Notes: generated by a model not told the origin, from the letters alone. A stretch of DNA of 64,000 nt from Vibrio navarrensis (GCF_015767675.1 NZ_CP065217.1:1798001-1862000), one strand, 5' to 3'. Shown: positions 45,739 to 55,511, numbered from the stretch's first letter. Numbers and translations are program-made.

Positions 45739-46011
45739 ATGGCAACGACTTTGCCTCGCATCACCGCTAGAGTTGATGTCGATACTCAAGATTTACTCGC
45801 TAAGGCTGCTGCTCTTGCTGGCATGTCTAGTATTAACTCATTTGTTTTGAATGCAGCAATCGAAAAAGCAAAACAAGTCATTGAACGTGAGCAAGCTCTA
45901 AAGCTTAGCCAAGCTGATGCCGTATTGCTGATGGAAGCTCTTGATAATCCAGCGGTAGTAAATGCAAAGCTCAAATTGGCATCCGAACGTTATGAGAGCA
46001 AAACTCAATGA
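45739..46011 (+). CDS. DUF1778 antitoxin
   Basis: 90 aa, MATTLPRITARVDVDTQDLLAKAAALAGMSSINSFVLNAAIEKAKQVIE: a ribbon-helix-helix with the TARVD...LL.KAA.L.G signature of DUF1778. The C-terminal LSQADAVLLMEALDNPAVVNAKLKLA contains the conserved L-LS-D---ll-aLdnPp-pn-kL element that covers the toxin. The start follows AGGAG. Overlaps the toxin start by four bases. Confidence 0.94.
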   Translation: MATTLPRITARVDVDTQDLLAKAAALAGMSSINSFVLNAAIEKAKQVIEREQALKLSQADAVLLMEALDNPAVVNAKLKLASERYESKTQ

Positions 46012-46505
46012 TGAATACGGTACTTCTCGATAAAGATAAGCACGATAGGAACCGTTTCAATTGTGGCATTGAAGCCCTCAACAATTACTTAAAAGTAATG
46101 GCGAGTCAGCAAGCCAAAAAAGACAACACCAGAACCTTCGTTTTGGAAGATGACAATAATAGTGCTTATATCATCGGCTTTTACACTCTGACTTTGACAC
46201 CCATTGATTTGAAAGCCTTGCCCGACAAGTTACAAAAGAAGCACCAATCTTCAACCTCTGGAGGGCTCATTGCTCGTTTAGCTGTCGACGATAGATACAA
46301 AGGAAAAGGTTTTGGTGAGTGGCTACTCATTGACGCTCTCAGAAAGCTACTCGCAGCCAGTGACAGCGTAGCGTTCCCTGTTGTGATCGTTGATGCCAAA
46401 GATGGTGCAAAACATTTCTATGAGCGCTATGGGTTTCAAGCGTTTCAAGATGCCGAAAACAAACTCTTCATCACCATTGCTGATATCAGAGCAAGCTTAG
46501 GCTAG
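46008..46505 (+). CDS. GNAT toxin of the DUF1778 module (TacT/AtaT-like)
   Basis: 165 aa. LLDKDKHDRNRFNCGIEALNNYLKVMASQQAKKDNTRTFVL is the diagnostic N-terminus, IARLAVDDRYKGKGFGEWLLIDAL the acetyl-CoA loop and AKHFYERYGFQAFQDAENKLFI the C-terminal motif. It should acetylate aminoacyl-tRNA when free. Distinct from the module at 27948-28747 in sequence, strand and attC class. Confidence 0.94.
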   Translation: MMNTVLLDKDKHDRNRFNCGIEALNNYLKVMASQQAKKDNTRTFVLEDDNNSAYIIGFYTLTLTPIDLKALPDKLQKKHQSSTSGGLIARLAVDDRYKGKGFGEWLLIDALRKLLAASDSVAFPVVIVDAKDGAKHFYERYGFQAFQDAENKLFITIADIRASLG

Positions 46506-46527
46506 TTATCCACTACCTTTAGCAAAC

Positions 46528-46650
46528 TAACGCCCGCCTAAGGGGCTGGCAACGCATTACCACTAAACTCAAACACAACAACTGCAACCACCGCGGTTCA
46601 ATGGGACTGGAAACGCCACGCGTTGACAGTCCCGCTTGAGGCGTTTGTTA
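46528..46650 (-). repeat. attC site
   Basis: Class c with CAGTCCCGCTTGAGG in the right arm. Belongs to the C cassette at 46651. Confidence 0.96.
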
Positions 46651-47064
46651 GCTTCGTAGCCTATTGTTTAGCAATAACTTTTAAACACATTTGCTTGAAA
46701 AATATTTTACGTAAAAGCATCACTCAAACACACGTCCAACACCAAAAGCTGTGAAGTTGGCTGCCAAAACTCAAAACGCTCAAAGCCAAGTTGGCCACGG
46801 TTAAGAGTCCGCGACAAAGAAAGCCAGATCACAGCGATGATGCAGCATTTTGTAAAACTAAGCTGACCGCGCTGAATGTCCAACAACACTGAAGCATCGA
46901 AGCTTGATGGGTTTCAGCGACTTGAAAACTGCTTAACATTCAACACTTTCTACCAAATCAGCATCAGGCAAAACTAAAAAGCCAAATAGTATTACTTGAA
47001 CGCTAAAAGCTGATTTTTCAGAACGATTGAGTTTGGATTTTGATGATTCCAGCCTTTAAGAAGC
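46651..47064 (-). repeat. Orfless cassette family C, copy 4
   Basis: Complete, no gene supported. Confidence 0.86.
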
Positions 47065-47156
47065 TAACGCCGCATTAAGGTGTGAGCAGCGCTCGCCTAT
47101 ACTTTGAGCGAAGCGAAAACGGCGAGCGTTGCGAATCACTCTTAAATGCTTTGTTA
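47065..47156 (-). repeat. attC site, short 92-bp type
   Basis: Class s. Class g ends (GCATTAAGGTGTGAGCAGCGC / GTTGCGAATCACTC) enclose a short loop in which CTCGCCTATACTTT pairs imperfectly with AAAACGGCGAG. Belongs to the DUF2806 fragment cassette. Confidence 0.88.
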
Positions 47157-47161
47157 GAACT

Positions 47162-47701
47162 TTATAGCTCACGTGCATGAAAGTACTGACCGTGAGTCTT
47201 CGTAGTTTGTACCCAGTCAGCAATGATTACTTTAAAGCCTTGTGTTTTGATTTTATTACCAATTTGTTCCAAGTAGTCTGTGTTCATTGGGAATACACCT
47301 AACCTCAAGACCTCCAAGCCAAGCTTAGTTACTTTGTAAATTTCAAACTGGGCTTTTTTACTACTACTTTCATGAGTAAATCGGAGAATTTTATTGTTAT
47401 GGAAAAGGACTTGCTCATATGAATCAGCAATGCGGGTACCTAGTGTAAGCTGTAACCCACCTCCTTTGACACCACTTAGAATACCAATATCTTCCATTTC
47501 TAAAAAGTAACTAAAATCCAACCCTGCATCTTCAATGGCTTTAACTTGGTAAACACTATCTGAAATAGCAAAAGGCGCAAGCCTAGATATTTCATGAGCC
47601 TCTGATTTAGAGATGTTTTTAATAAACTCAAGGGTTCTAAGTGAATATGAACCCGGACTAGCCAACTCACCAGCTAAAGCTTTAGCCCATAGTCTTTGCA
47701 A
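47162..47701 (-). pseudogene. DUF2806 protein, C-terminal fragment
   Basis: About 179 residues. LQRLWAKALAGELASPGSYSLRTLEFIKNISKSEAHEISRLAPFAI is a DUF2806 hallmark (LWAKLLAGE...PGSFSLRTLE). The N-terminal part is cut off by the IS1634 copy at 47702 and is not found on its other side, which instead carries a different gene. Function of the family is unknown. Confidence 0.82.
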
Positions 47702-49303
47702 CCGACATTCCGCAGCTAATTTAGGAATAAACTACCTCATAGAATCTACCGAGTAATTTGAGTAGTTGTGTTTGGTGCTCTTGAAGTCCAGTGATGAACC
47801 GTTGGCCGTTGATTTCTAACGTATCTATGCCTTCGAATTGCAAGAAGACCCAACGTGCCGTCGGTCTGGAGGTCGTCTTGTTCTTTACCATACTTGGGAA
47901 GAACGCTTCGGTTTGTGCGAGTTGCTCTCTGATTTTGTGTTCTAAACTGGCGTAAACAAGCAAGCTCAACGTCATTATCATTAGCAACGCTTCAATGCGT
48001 TCAGGCTTTTTCAAGAAGATGGAAGAGGTTAAAAATTCAGGGCTTTTTAGAAAGCGGAAGCCGCGCTCGACTTTTTGTTGCGATTTGTAATGTGCTAGAA
48101 GAGCCGTCATGGTGAGTTCTTCATTGTCGGTGTCATTTGTCGCGAGGATAAACATGCCTACTTTGAGCTTAGCCAGTTTTACTTTTTCTAGGTCGGTGAA
48201 GGGAGCGGCTTCGATAAAGTATTGGTATCCTGTCGGTGCTTCATCTGTCTTTGGGCGGCCCGAATGAGAGTAAGTCGGCAGTTTGATGAGAGTGCCTTGT
48301 TCAAACCCTAGTAAGTCAGATTGTTTCTTGAAATCGTTAAACGCTAATTCTGCGTCAACTTCACAAGCGAATGGTTTTTTACTTAGCTTTTCCAACGCTT
48401 TGATTTCTTTTGCTATGTTTTTCTCTAAGTTCTTGAAGAAAGTGATTTCTTCCCGCTTGGTGGCCTGTTCACTGTGAACGAGCAACCAACGTTGATTGAC
48501 CTTTCCGTAATCCGAGTCTATCCAACATCCTGAGTAGCCATCATCAATAGCGATTAATTGCTCTGGCTCTAGCGCAAACAGTGCTTGTTTTGCGAGCTTG
48601 ATGGTCATGGGTACACGGGTAATGAACTTTTGATTTTGCTCATCTAGCGAGGAGATGCTTTCTTCGGTGTACAAGGCGGCATCAGCGATAAAGTAACGAC
48701 TATTTTGCGCGGCTTTTAGGCAATGTATGTGTCTTTTAGTGACTTCAGCGAATGCCTTGGCATCATTGGTGTTGCCACTCAGTGCTTGCATGTAAACAGG
48801 AATACCTGCTTGGTTTTCACAGATGAGTTCAAGCACCACTTGGTTAAGCTCTGGCCTATGATCCCGACTGTAGCCTCTTACAAGCTTAATGACGTTGGTG
48901 TTTTCATCTTGTGCATACTCACCATCAACGTGGAAGCTAGTGATATCAAGATGAACAGAATCCGTCGTCAAGCCCAGTTTATCAACAACACGCTCAGCAA
49001 TAACCTGATAGAGCGCTGAGACATCGGCTTCGTATAGAGCATCTAAGGTGCGGCCTAGTACATCATCAGTAAGGTGGTGTGCTTCAATGTCTTTGGCGAG
49101 TAGCTTAGACACAGGCTTGGTCTTAAAAAAGTCCGAGAACATGTGCAGTGTTCTGCTATGAAAGCCAAGTCCATTTAGGAGCATGGCCAATACCGCGTCA
49201 CCATGAGAAACATTGTGGTCAGAATATTTTGGGATAACGGCATCTATCATCCGTGGCAGGCCAATTTCGTGTATCCGCCCCATGAACCCACGGGGCGATA
49301 TTG

Positions 49304-50836
49304 TTAGTGTTTGAAGTTCCAAGGCAGGAGTGCATCGATATCAGGTTCCGCTTTCGCTAACTCCTGCATGCACTTGACCATGTAGTCGTAAAGGATAAGG
49401 CCGTTGGCTTTCGCTGTCTCGACGATACTGTAAAGCATCGCGCTCGCTTCCGCCCCGTTAGGGTTGGTCGAGAAGAGCCAGTTCTTTCTCCCAATAACCA
49501 GCGGTTTTATTGCGCGTTCAGCTCGGTTGTTGTCTATCGATAAGTGACCGTCATCGATATAGCGGGTGAGCTTCGGCCATTGGCCGAGCGTGTATTTTAT
49601 CGCTTTACCCAGCGGGCTAGACTCAAGCACTTTCTGAGTTGTCATCCATTCATAAAGCTCATCCAGTATCGGCTTAGCATGCTCTTGGCGCTCTGCTTTT
49701 CGTTTTTCCGCAGACTCACCTTTTAAGCGTGATTCTATTCCATAAAGCTTCTGGATTTTGGCCAGCGCTTTATCCGCTTTACCTGACTTGCCTTTGCCTT
49801 GAAGCTTCTTCGCCTCCATGAACTTGCGCCGAGCATGCGCGAAGCAACCGACATTGGTGACGAGATGAAGCCCATCATAAACACCATAGCCATCGGTTTG
49901 TAGATAACCACTGTAATCCCCCAAGAAGGCAACAGGGCACGCCCTAGCTCGACTGTTTTGATAGTCGTACAAGACGATATTTCTCACATTAGGGAGGGCG
50001 GCATCTGGCGAGTCTGCGCCCGAGCAGTAAAGCCACATATAACACTGTTTATCTTCTTTGAGGACATTGAGCGGCGTTTCATCCGCCTGAATCACCACTT
50101 GCTCAAGTAGGTGCGTTTTTAAGGCCGCGTAAAGTGGAGCGAACTTCTCACTGACTTGGATAATCCACCTTGCCATGGTGGTTCGTGAGAGTTCGATACC
50201 CGACTGGGTAAACAGGGATTCTTGACGGTAAAGTGGCATCGCATATTGGTATTTGCCGAGGATGATATTGGTCAACAAGCTTTCTGTGGCGAAGCTCTTC
50301 GGGATAATGCTTTGCGGCGCTGGCTTTTGAACAATGCGGCTGTTGTCCTGAGTTTGCTCGCATTGGCGGCAAGCATATTTAGGACGAACATATTCCAACA
50401 CTTTAAGTACCGCAGGTGTGAACTCAAGTTTCTCGCTACGGTCTTCACCGATTTTATGCAGACTATGTTGGCAGCAAGCGCACTGCTTTTCATCGTCGTC
50501 TAAATCGAGTTCGATAACCTCACGAGGCAAGGTCTTTGGCAGTGGCTGACGTTTACCGCGTTTCTTCGTTGTGATGGTCGTTGTGACAACTTCAACCTCT
50601 TCTTCCTTAGCGGCTTCACATTCCGCTTCGTTGAAGAGGTCACCTTGTGATTCATTGTAAGGCTTTAACGCCTCCGAGCGTTTAGCGAACTGACGGTCGA
50701 AGGCAAGTTTGAGTTGTTCAAGCAGCGATTGGCGCTCTTGTTTCAATTGGTTTTCTGACGCCAACAGTGCTTTCACCATCGCTTGTAGCTCGGCAACATC
50801 TTGGCTTTCTGGGTTGATATTTGGCGTCTTTTTCAT
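49304..50836 (-). CDS. tnpC: IS66 transposase TnpC
   Basis: 510 aa. Leucine-zipper-like N-terminus (AELQAMVKALLASENQLKQERQSLLEQLKLAF), a zinc-binding block (CACCQHSLHKIGEDRSEKLEFTPAVLKVLEYVRPKYACRQCE), then the DDE core: VIQADETPLNVL, YLQTDGYGVYDGL, and SIDNNRAERAIKPLVIGRKNWLFS with the final Glu. The last residues LLPWNFKH are the common IS66 ending. Confidence 0.96.
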   Translation of the reverse strand: MKKTPNINPESQDVAELQAMVKALLASENQLKQERQSLLEQLKLAFDRQFAKRSEALKPYNESQGDLFNEAECEAAKEEEVEVVTTTITTKKRGKRQPLPKTLPREVIELDLDDDEKQCACCQHSLHKIGEDRSEKLEFTPAVLKVLEYVRPKYACRQCEQTQDNSRIVQKPAPQSIIPKSFATESLLTNIILGKYQYAMPLYRQESLFTQSGIELSRTTMARWIIQVSEKFAPLYAALKTHLLEQVVIQADETPLNVLKEDKQCYMWLYCSGADSPDAALPNVRNIVLYDYQNSRARACPVAFLGDYSGYLQTDGYGVYDGLHLVTNVGCFAHARRKFMEAKKLQGKGKSGKADKALAKIQKLYGIESRLKGESAEKRKAERQEHAKPILDELYEWMTTQKVLESSPLGKAIKYTLGQWPKLTRYIDDGHLSIDNNRAERAIKPLVIGRKNWLFSTNPNGAEASAMLYSIVETAKANGLILYDYMVKCMQELAKAEPDIDALLPWNFKH

Positions 50837-50895
50837 GGCATTGATGATACTAAAATCATGCCGTTAATGCTTGGTGGATAAGACTTTATTATCGC

Positions 50896-51249
50896 TTAAG
50901 TCATTGTAAAATCGTTTATTCTAACGGGTTTATGGCCGATAATCGTGAAGCCAGAAAGCAGTCTATCAAGCTCGAATTGAGTTAGGGTAAACACCTCATT
51001 TTGCTCTTTTGATGGCCACTTGTACTTGGCTTTTTCAAGGCGCTTATACCAAAGAGCAAAGCCTGTTTTATCCCAGTACAACACTTTGATTTTGTCGCGC
51101 TGTTTGTTGGTGAACAGGAACAGTGCGCCGCTGCCCAAGGGCAAGTCGGTGTCATTTTCGATAATCGCAGCGAGGCCGTTGATGGACTTTCTAAAATCGA
51201 CGCTTTCACGATACAAGTAAATCTTTGGAGCGCTGAGCATGCGTTTCAT
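50896..51249 (-). CDS. tnpB: IS66 accessory protein TnpB
   Basis: 117 aa. IYLYRESVDFRKSINGLAAIIENDTDLPLGSGALFLFTNKQRDKIKVLYWDKTGFALWYKRLEKAKYKWP is the standard TnpB (IS66 Orf2) sequence. Needed for IS66 transposition by an unknown mechanism. Start overlaps the tnpA stop by four bases. Confidence 0.96.
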   Translation of the reverse strand: MKRMLSAPKIYLYRESVDFRKSINGLAAIIENDTDLPLGSGALFLFTNKQRDKIKVLYWDKTGFALWYKRLEKAKYKWPSKEQNEVFTLTQFELDRLLSGFTIIGHKPVRINDFTMT

Positions 51250-51566
51250 GATAACGCACCGATAAGCTCTGCGAGATAGGTCGCTGGTGTGCCTTGTGGG
51301 ATGCTCAGTTCAACATTGTTTACAAGTAGTGTCATGTTGGCAACGACAACGTGAGTGGCTTGATACTTTGTCGTCTTTTCAACGACTTCTGCTTTAACAA
51401 AGCCAACCGTGTTCGGTTTTTCGATGTGCTTTAACTGTTGGCGCTTAGCGTAAAAAGTGGAAAGGCTCAGTCCGTTACGTTCACAGAATAATCGTTGTGA
51501 TAGCTGGCTGGATTCATAGTGTTCGAACAGGGTTCGCCATTCTTGGTTAGTGCGTCGTTTGGCCAT
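51246..51566 (-). CDS. tnpA: IS66 accessory protein TnpA
   Basis: 106 aa. RTNQEWRTLFEHYESSQLSQRLFCERNGLSLSTFYAKRQQLK is the helix-turn-helix of IS66 TnpA. First gene of the element's operon, preceded by AAAGGAGAT. Confidence 0.95.
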   Translation of the reverse strand: MAKRRTNQEWRTLFEHYESSQLSQRLFCERNGLSLSTFYAKRQQLKHIEKPNTVGFVKAEVVEKTTKYQATHVVVANMTLLVNNVELSIPQGTPATYLAELIGALS

Positions 51567-51846
51567 TTCAAATCTCCTTTGGGTTGGAGGTTTGATCTTA
51601 TTATTCGGGCTAGACGATTAGAATGCGGGGTTTATGATGCGCTTACAATTTCGTGACAAAAGGCGGCAATGAGACCAAGGTGATCTAAGCGTTTAATAAC
51701 AGGATGGGTAGACATATTTTGAGACCGTCAAATAGCAGTAATAGATCAAAACTGTCGATCGCGGTCAAGATGGTGTCGTGGTTTTTATGAAAAACTGATC
51801 GCCAGATCACACTATTTAAATTCTGGAATTAGCTGCGGAATGACGG

Positions 51847-52516
51847 TTTGAGTTGTTAATGAACCTTTTAGCCTGAATTTCGTAGCATTAAGTTCGTAAC
51901 TTTCCAGAGGCAAAACTCTCCTATTGCTAAACACATACTTATACCTATTAGCATATAGTGACGAGTTAACCATTTCTGGAAAACTAATGTCTGTTTTCAA
52001 AAGTTCGGGAATCGGTGACATCAACACCAAACAATCTGGTGACAAAGAAAAGATCCGTACCAAAAAACCATTAACAGAAAGATCCATTACTGGGTTATCT
52101 GATGTTATAAAATACTCTTCACCAGAACACCTATAAACAGATAAATAGCAAAAGTATCTACGAAACTTAGATTCAATTTCGGTCAGATAATGATAATTTT
52201 TAGAATAGTCCATTTCGTCATATGACCTAAACTTTTGATTCCTCAATAAATGAAGTTCAGACCACATAAATAGCTTTTCGGCCTTATCGTTGTCTATCGG
52301 TTCACCTTTTTGTAGAGCACGTATAACTTCAATTGCTGGCTTCTCAATATTTCGATTTTGAAAGTGCTCGGTATCGTGATTCTGAAAATCAACCTCCATA
52401 GTGCATTTTTTTGCTGGTATATGACGTGGAGGTTTTGTCGCCATTTCATGAGCCCAGATGCGGCCATTATCTTCAAAGGATTTTAAGTATGCTTCTTGTA
52501 CACTATGTTGCTTCAT
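51847..52516 (-). pseudogene. DUF4238 protein, N-terminal fragment
   Basis: MKQHSVQEAYLKSFEDNGRIWAHEMATKPPRHIPAKKCTMEVDFQ is the DUF4238 start (HxxPQxYLkxF...vw). About 223 residues remain before the IS1634 end, which supplies an accidental tail and stop (VIPQLIPEFK). The family normally continues for 40-80 residues more. Some DUF4238 proteins lie in defence contexts, but the role is unknown. Confidence 0.8.
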
Positions 52517-52527
52517 TTCAATATTCC

Positions 52528-52648
52528 TAACGCCGCGTTAAGGGGCGCAGGCACGCAATAAAAAAGCTACCGCACAGTACCGTAACCACAAAACTCAACG
52601 CAAACTGAAAATGCCACGCGTGCCAAGTCCCACTTGAACGCATTGTTA
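52528..52648 (-). repeat. attC site
   Basis: Class d, with CGCATTGTTA at the right end instead of CGCTTTGTTA. Belongs to the ASCH cassette. Confidence 0.95.
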
Positions 52649-52653
52649 TATTT

Positions 52654-53118
52654 TTATTTGTGCACCACTTTGAACTGTTCTAGAACTAGCAGCATATCTT
52701 CCGACGGTGATATTCCTAGCTCTACGCACTCTCTCGAGAAGAAGTTCCAATGCGCCTCCCGCCACCAAGCTAAAGTCTTGTCACCCTCACCTTCTAAAGC
52801 CGCGAACTCAGGTGTTACTTCGCTGTATTTTTGCTTGGTTACAGACGTCATTTCTATAATACAAATAGGCATACCATCCCAATTTGTCACCACTTGAAGG
52901 TGCCCAACAACTGGCATTGGCTCGCATTTTTCGCTGTACCAATAGTCTAAGCTGCATGATGCACGCTTTTCACCACGAAGGATTAACTCGGCACAGAGAT
53001 TTGCATTGCGTTCATCTGCACAGAAATAGTCTGAGCTGAACGAAGTGTATTTGGAAGCGACTTCATCAGGTAAAGAGTTCAGATATTGTTCCAGATAAAC
53101 TCTACCTCTTTCATCCAT
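52654..53118 (-). CDS. ASCH domain protein
   Basis: 154 aa. FCADERNANLCAELILRGEKRASCSLDYWYSEKCEPMPVVGHLQVVTNWDGMPICIIEMTSVTKQKYSEVTPEFAALEGEGDKTLAWWREAHWNFFSREC is a full ASCH domain, including the G-E-K-x-A-T/S loop and the W-W-R-x-x-H-x-x-F-F block. Such proteins bind RNA or nucleotides, and some are RNases or amidohydrolases acting on modified nucleosides. Confidence 0.94.
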   Translation of the reverse strand: MDERGRVYLEQYLNSLPDEVASKYTSFSSDYFCADERNANLCAELILRGEKRASCSLDYWYSEKCEPMPVVGHLQVVTNWDGMPICIIEMTSVTKQKYSEVTPEFAALEGEGDKTLAWWREAHWNFFSRECVELGISPSEDMLLVLEQFKVVHK

Positions 53119-53147
53119 GATTTTGACTCGAAAATTGATTAAAAATA

Positions 53148-53268
53148 TAACGCTGCGTTAAGTGGTGAATGCCGCATAAACCAACTTTCCGCAAGCCACT
53201 TTCACCACCAAAACTCACAGTAAACCAAAAATGCCACGCGGCATGAATCCCTCTTGAACGCCTTGTTA
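53148..53268 (-). repeat. attC site
   Basis: Class e. Belongs to the A2 cassette at 53269. Confidence 0.95.
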
Positions 53269-53619
53269 TGTTTAAGACTCAAAGGATTAAGTTTTACGAT
53301 ACCAAGAGCTTAACTCGACTTACCTTTGCACACCAAAACCATAGGCTAAAAAACTGAATTAACTCATAAAATTGATTGAATTTGCATTGGGTCTCAACGT
53401 GAGAAACGAAAGCTGAAGCTCTAACTTTGAAACTGAGCAAGCTGCACTCACCTCACCCAAACACTGCATTTCAATGAGGCAACTCTCTGAATTTTTTGCG
53501 CCCACGAATTAGAGTCCAGAAAACAGCGACCACTGAAGTCAACTTGCCGACAAGACCAAAATTAGAAAGTCGAGAAAACAAAGAAAAGATGCAACCAACT
53601 GATTTTACGTAATTAAACA
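53269..53619 (-). repeat. Orfless cassette family A, subtype A2, copy 19
   Basis: Complete; groups with 25219 and 30743. Confidence 0.85.
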
Positions 53620-53740
53620 TAACGCTGCGTTAAGGGGTGAATGCCGCATAAACCAACTTTCTGCAAACCACTTTAACCACCAAAATTCGCTGCATACCAA
53701 AAATGCCACGCGGCATGAATCCCTCTTTAACGCTTTGTTA
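53620..53740 (-). repeat. attC site
   Basis: Class e. Belongs to the A cassette at 53741. Confidence 0.95.
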
Positions 53741-54090
53741 TGTTTAAGCTTCAAGGGCTTACGTTTTACCAAAACCAAGATTAACTCGACTTTGATTCAT
53801 AAACAAAAACCAAAACGTAGAAAACCGAAATGACTCATAGATTTGAAAAACAGACTTCGAATTTTGGCAATTCAAGCCTAAAAACTTGTGGTCAAAATAC
53901 TGATTGAGCCAACCGCACTAACCTCGCGCATGCCCGAGAATTGACTGAGGCAACGCTCTGAATTTCCAGCGCCAAAGAATAAATGTCCAGAAAACAGCGC
54001 CAAATGAAGCCAGATTGCCAACAAACACAAAACCAACAAGGCAAGGGAGCAAAGAAAAGATACAACCAACTGATTTTGCGTGATTAAACA
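53741..54090 (-). repeat. Orfless cassette family A, copy 20
   Basis: Complete; second box reads TTGCCAACAA. Confidence 0.86.
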
Positions 54091-54211
54091 TAACGCCCGG
54101 TTAAGGGGCTGGCAACGCAAAACACTGAACTCAAAATAACAACCGTAATCACAAAGGCCGATTTGAACAAAAACCGCCACGCGTTGGCAGTCCCTCTTTA
54201 ACCGTTTGTTA
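54091..54211 (-). repeat. attC site
   Basis: Class f. Belongs to the B cassette at 54212. Confidence 0.95.
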
Positions 54212-54612
54212 TGCAAATTCAATGAGATAAACTGACTTTACACGACCCAAAGCCACAATTGCAATGGTTGAGTGATTCAAGAATCAACCCAAGCCAGATC
54301 TGTGATAAATGAGCCGCCAAAACAAAGTCCACCTTTCAGCAACAAACCAAGCTTTTGTGTCAGGAAAGCTCAACGAGCGAAACCTTCAGCAAGTACAAAA
54401 TGCTGGATAAACTTGCCCTTTCCACACTTTGCGCCCGCTAAATTCACAACAAACCAACGCTAAAACTGATTGAGGCAAACAAAGAACTTTACCTGTTTTA
54501 CGGCTTGAGTTCACCACGAATTTGAGGGTGAAAGTGCTCATTTGCCGACAATGCAAAACAAATGGCCGGAGAAATCTAAAAAGATTGAACCCCTAAATTT
54601 CCCTGAGTTGCA
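54212..54612 (-). repeat. Orfless cassette family B, copy 7
   Basis: Complete; no gene supported. Confidence 0.87.
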
Positions 54613-54735
54613 TAACGCCCGCCTAAGGGGCTGGCAACGCATTACCACTAAACTCAATCACAACAACCGTAACCACCGCGGCTCAATGGGACTGGAAACG
54701 CCACGCGTTGACAGTCCCTCTTGAGGCGTTTGTTA
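54613..54735 (-). repeat. attC site
   Basis: Class c, VCR-like. Belongs to the Dabb cassette. Confidence 0.96.
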
Positions 54736-54750
54736 GCTGCGTGCCAAAGA

Positions 54751-55047
54751 TTAAATTGTGTAATCAAAAACCACGATATCCTCAAGCAACGGACGAAAGA
54801 CTTTTTTCAGGACTTCATGCTCTGGATGAGGCAAGTAATTTTGCCTGCCTTTCTCATCTGAAAATGTCATTAAAACCGAATGTGAATAGCCTTGATTTTT
54901 ACCTTCAGGACTATCATTTTCTCCCCACTCAACAGATAAAACTCCATCCACTTTATCCGGCATTGAAGCAAACAAGCCTTTTAATTTTTCAATTTCGGAT
55001 GGCTCTGCCGACGCTTTAAACTTTATAAGCAATATGTGCCGGATCAT
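54751..55047 (-). CDS. Dabb family (stress-responsive A/B barrel) protein
   Basis: 98 aa. MIRHILLIKFKASAEPSEIEKLKGLFASMPDKVDGVLSVEWGENDSPEGKNQGYSHSVLMTFSDEKGRQNYLPHPEHEVLKKVFRPLLEDIVVFDYTI has the H-I-x-L-x-x-F, GYSH-x-V-l-x-F and YLpHPeH motifs of the Dabb ferredoxin-like fold. Small cytoplasmic dimer, biochemical role unknown. Confidence 0.94.
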   Translation of the reverse strand: MIRHILLIKFKASAEPSEIEKLKGLFASMPDKVDGVLSVEWGENDSPEGKNQGYSHSVLMTFSDEKGRQNYLPHPEHEVLKKVFRPLLEDIVVFDYTI

Positions 55048-55067
55048 TTCTCTTCCTCTATAGCTGC

Positions 55068-55188
55068 TAACGCCCGGCTAAGGGGTTGACAATGCACCGC
55101 TGAACTTAAAAAACACACTGTAAACACTGAACTTCAATTTTGCACTAAAGTCGCCAAGCGTTGGCAATCCCTCTTGAGCCGTTTGTTA
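55068..55188 (-). repeat. attC site
   Basis: Class a (ACAATGCACCGC variant). Belongs to the TIGR02450 cassette. Confidence 0.95.
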
Positions 55189-55209
55189 GGTGTATTACCC
55201 AAATGCCGA

Positions 55210-55425
55210 TTATGTCCAACCTTGAGACCATTTTTCTTCATTTTTTAACTCAAGCCAATCAATGGAATATTCATTTTTGGAAAGAATAGATTCTAACTTA
55301 CACAAAGTTACTGAACCGTCTTCTTCATAGTCAACCTCTGACACCAAAAAGTGTTTCTCTCGATTTATCGGTTTTACAGCTGTCCATTTGCTATTACACA
55401 ATTTTGCCGGATTAATCTGATTCAT
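55210..55425 (-). CDS. TIGR02450 family Trp-rich protein
   Basis: 71 aa, family length. INPAKLCNSKWTAVKPINREKHFLVSEVDYEEDGSVTLCKLESILSKNEYSIDWLELKNEEKWSQGW contains the conserved K-W-T-A-V-x-P-x-x-K-E/REKHF-V block and the closing W-x-x-GW. Marine gammaproteobacteria carry it widely on chromosomes; function unknown. Confidence 0.92.
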   Translation of the reverse strand: MNQINPAKLCNSKWTAVKPINREKHFLVSEVDYEEDGSVTLCKLESILSKNEYSIDWLELKNEEKWSQGWT

Positions 55426-55511
55426 TTTTAACTCCGTAATATTATGAATTCATTATTTTACGGACATTTTGAAAAATAAGTTCAATTGATGGCTGCGTTA
55501 CTAAAGACACC

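Larger units (their letters stand above)
49271..51646 (-). mobile_element. IS66-family element, complete
   Basis: 2376 bp. Ends GTATCCGCCCCATGAACC and (complement) GTAAGCGCATCATAAACC. The 8-bp duplication AATTTCGT at 49263-49270 and 51647-51654 is the family's usual size. Carries tnpA-tnpB-tnpC in order. Confidence 0.96.
47721..51715 (-). pseudogene. IS1634 transposase, split by IS66 at codon 20
   Basis: The N-terminal 20 codons (MSTHPVIKRLDHLGLIAAFC) are at 51715-51655; residues from HEIGLPRMIDAV onward are at 49270-47721. A long frame that appears to start in IS66 (MELQTLTISPRG, from 49322) is an artefact of the junction. The catalytic region is undamaged, so expression from a start in IS66 cannot be fully excluded. 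Confidence 0.93.
47702..51846 (-). mobile_element. IS1634-family element, second copy, split by IS66
   Basis: Same ends as 1661-3421 (CCGACATTCCGCAGCTAATT at the left, TGCGGAATGACGG at the right). The flanks TTGCAA and TTTGAG do not match, so this copy lies at a recombination or deletion junction. Confidence 0.95.

Noticed and set aside
48723..49019. 98-codon frame opposite the IS1634 transposase (also 2104-2400)
   Set aside because: Antisense shadow present in both IS copies.
47721..49322. 533-codon transposase with start MELQTLTISPRG
   Set aside because: The first residues come from IS66; the true gene starts at 51715 and is split.
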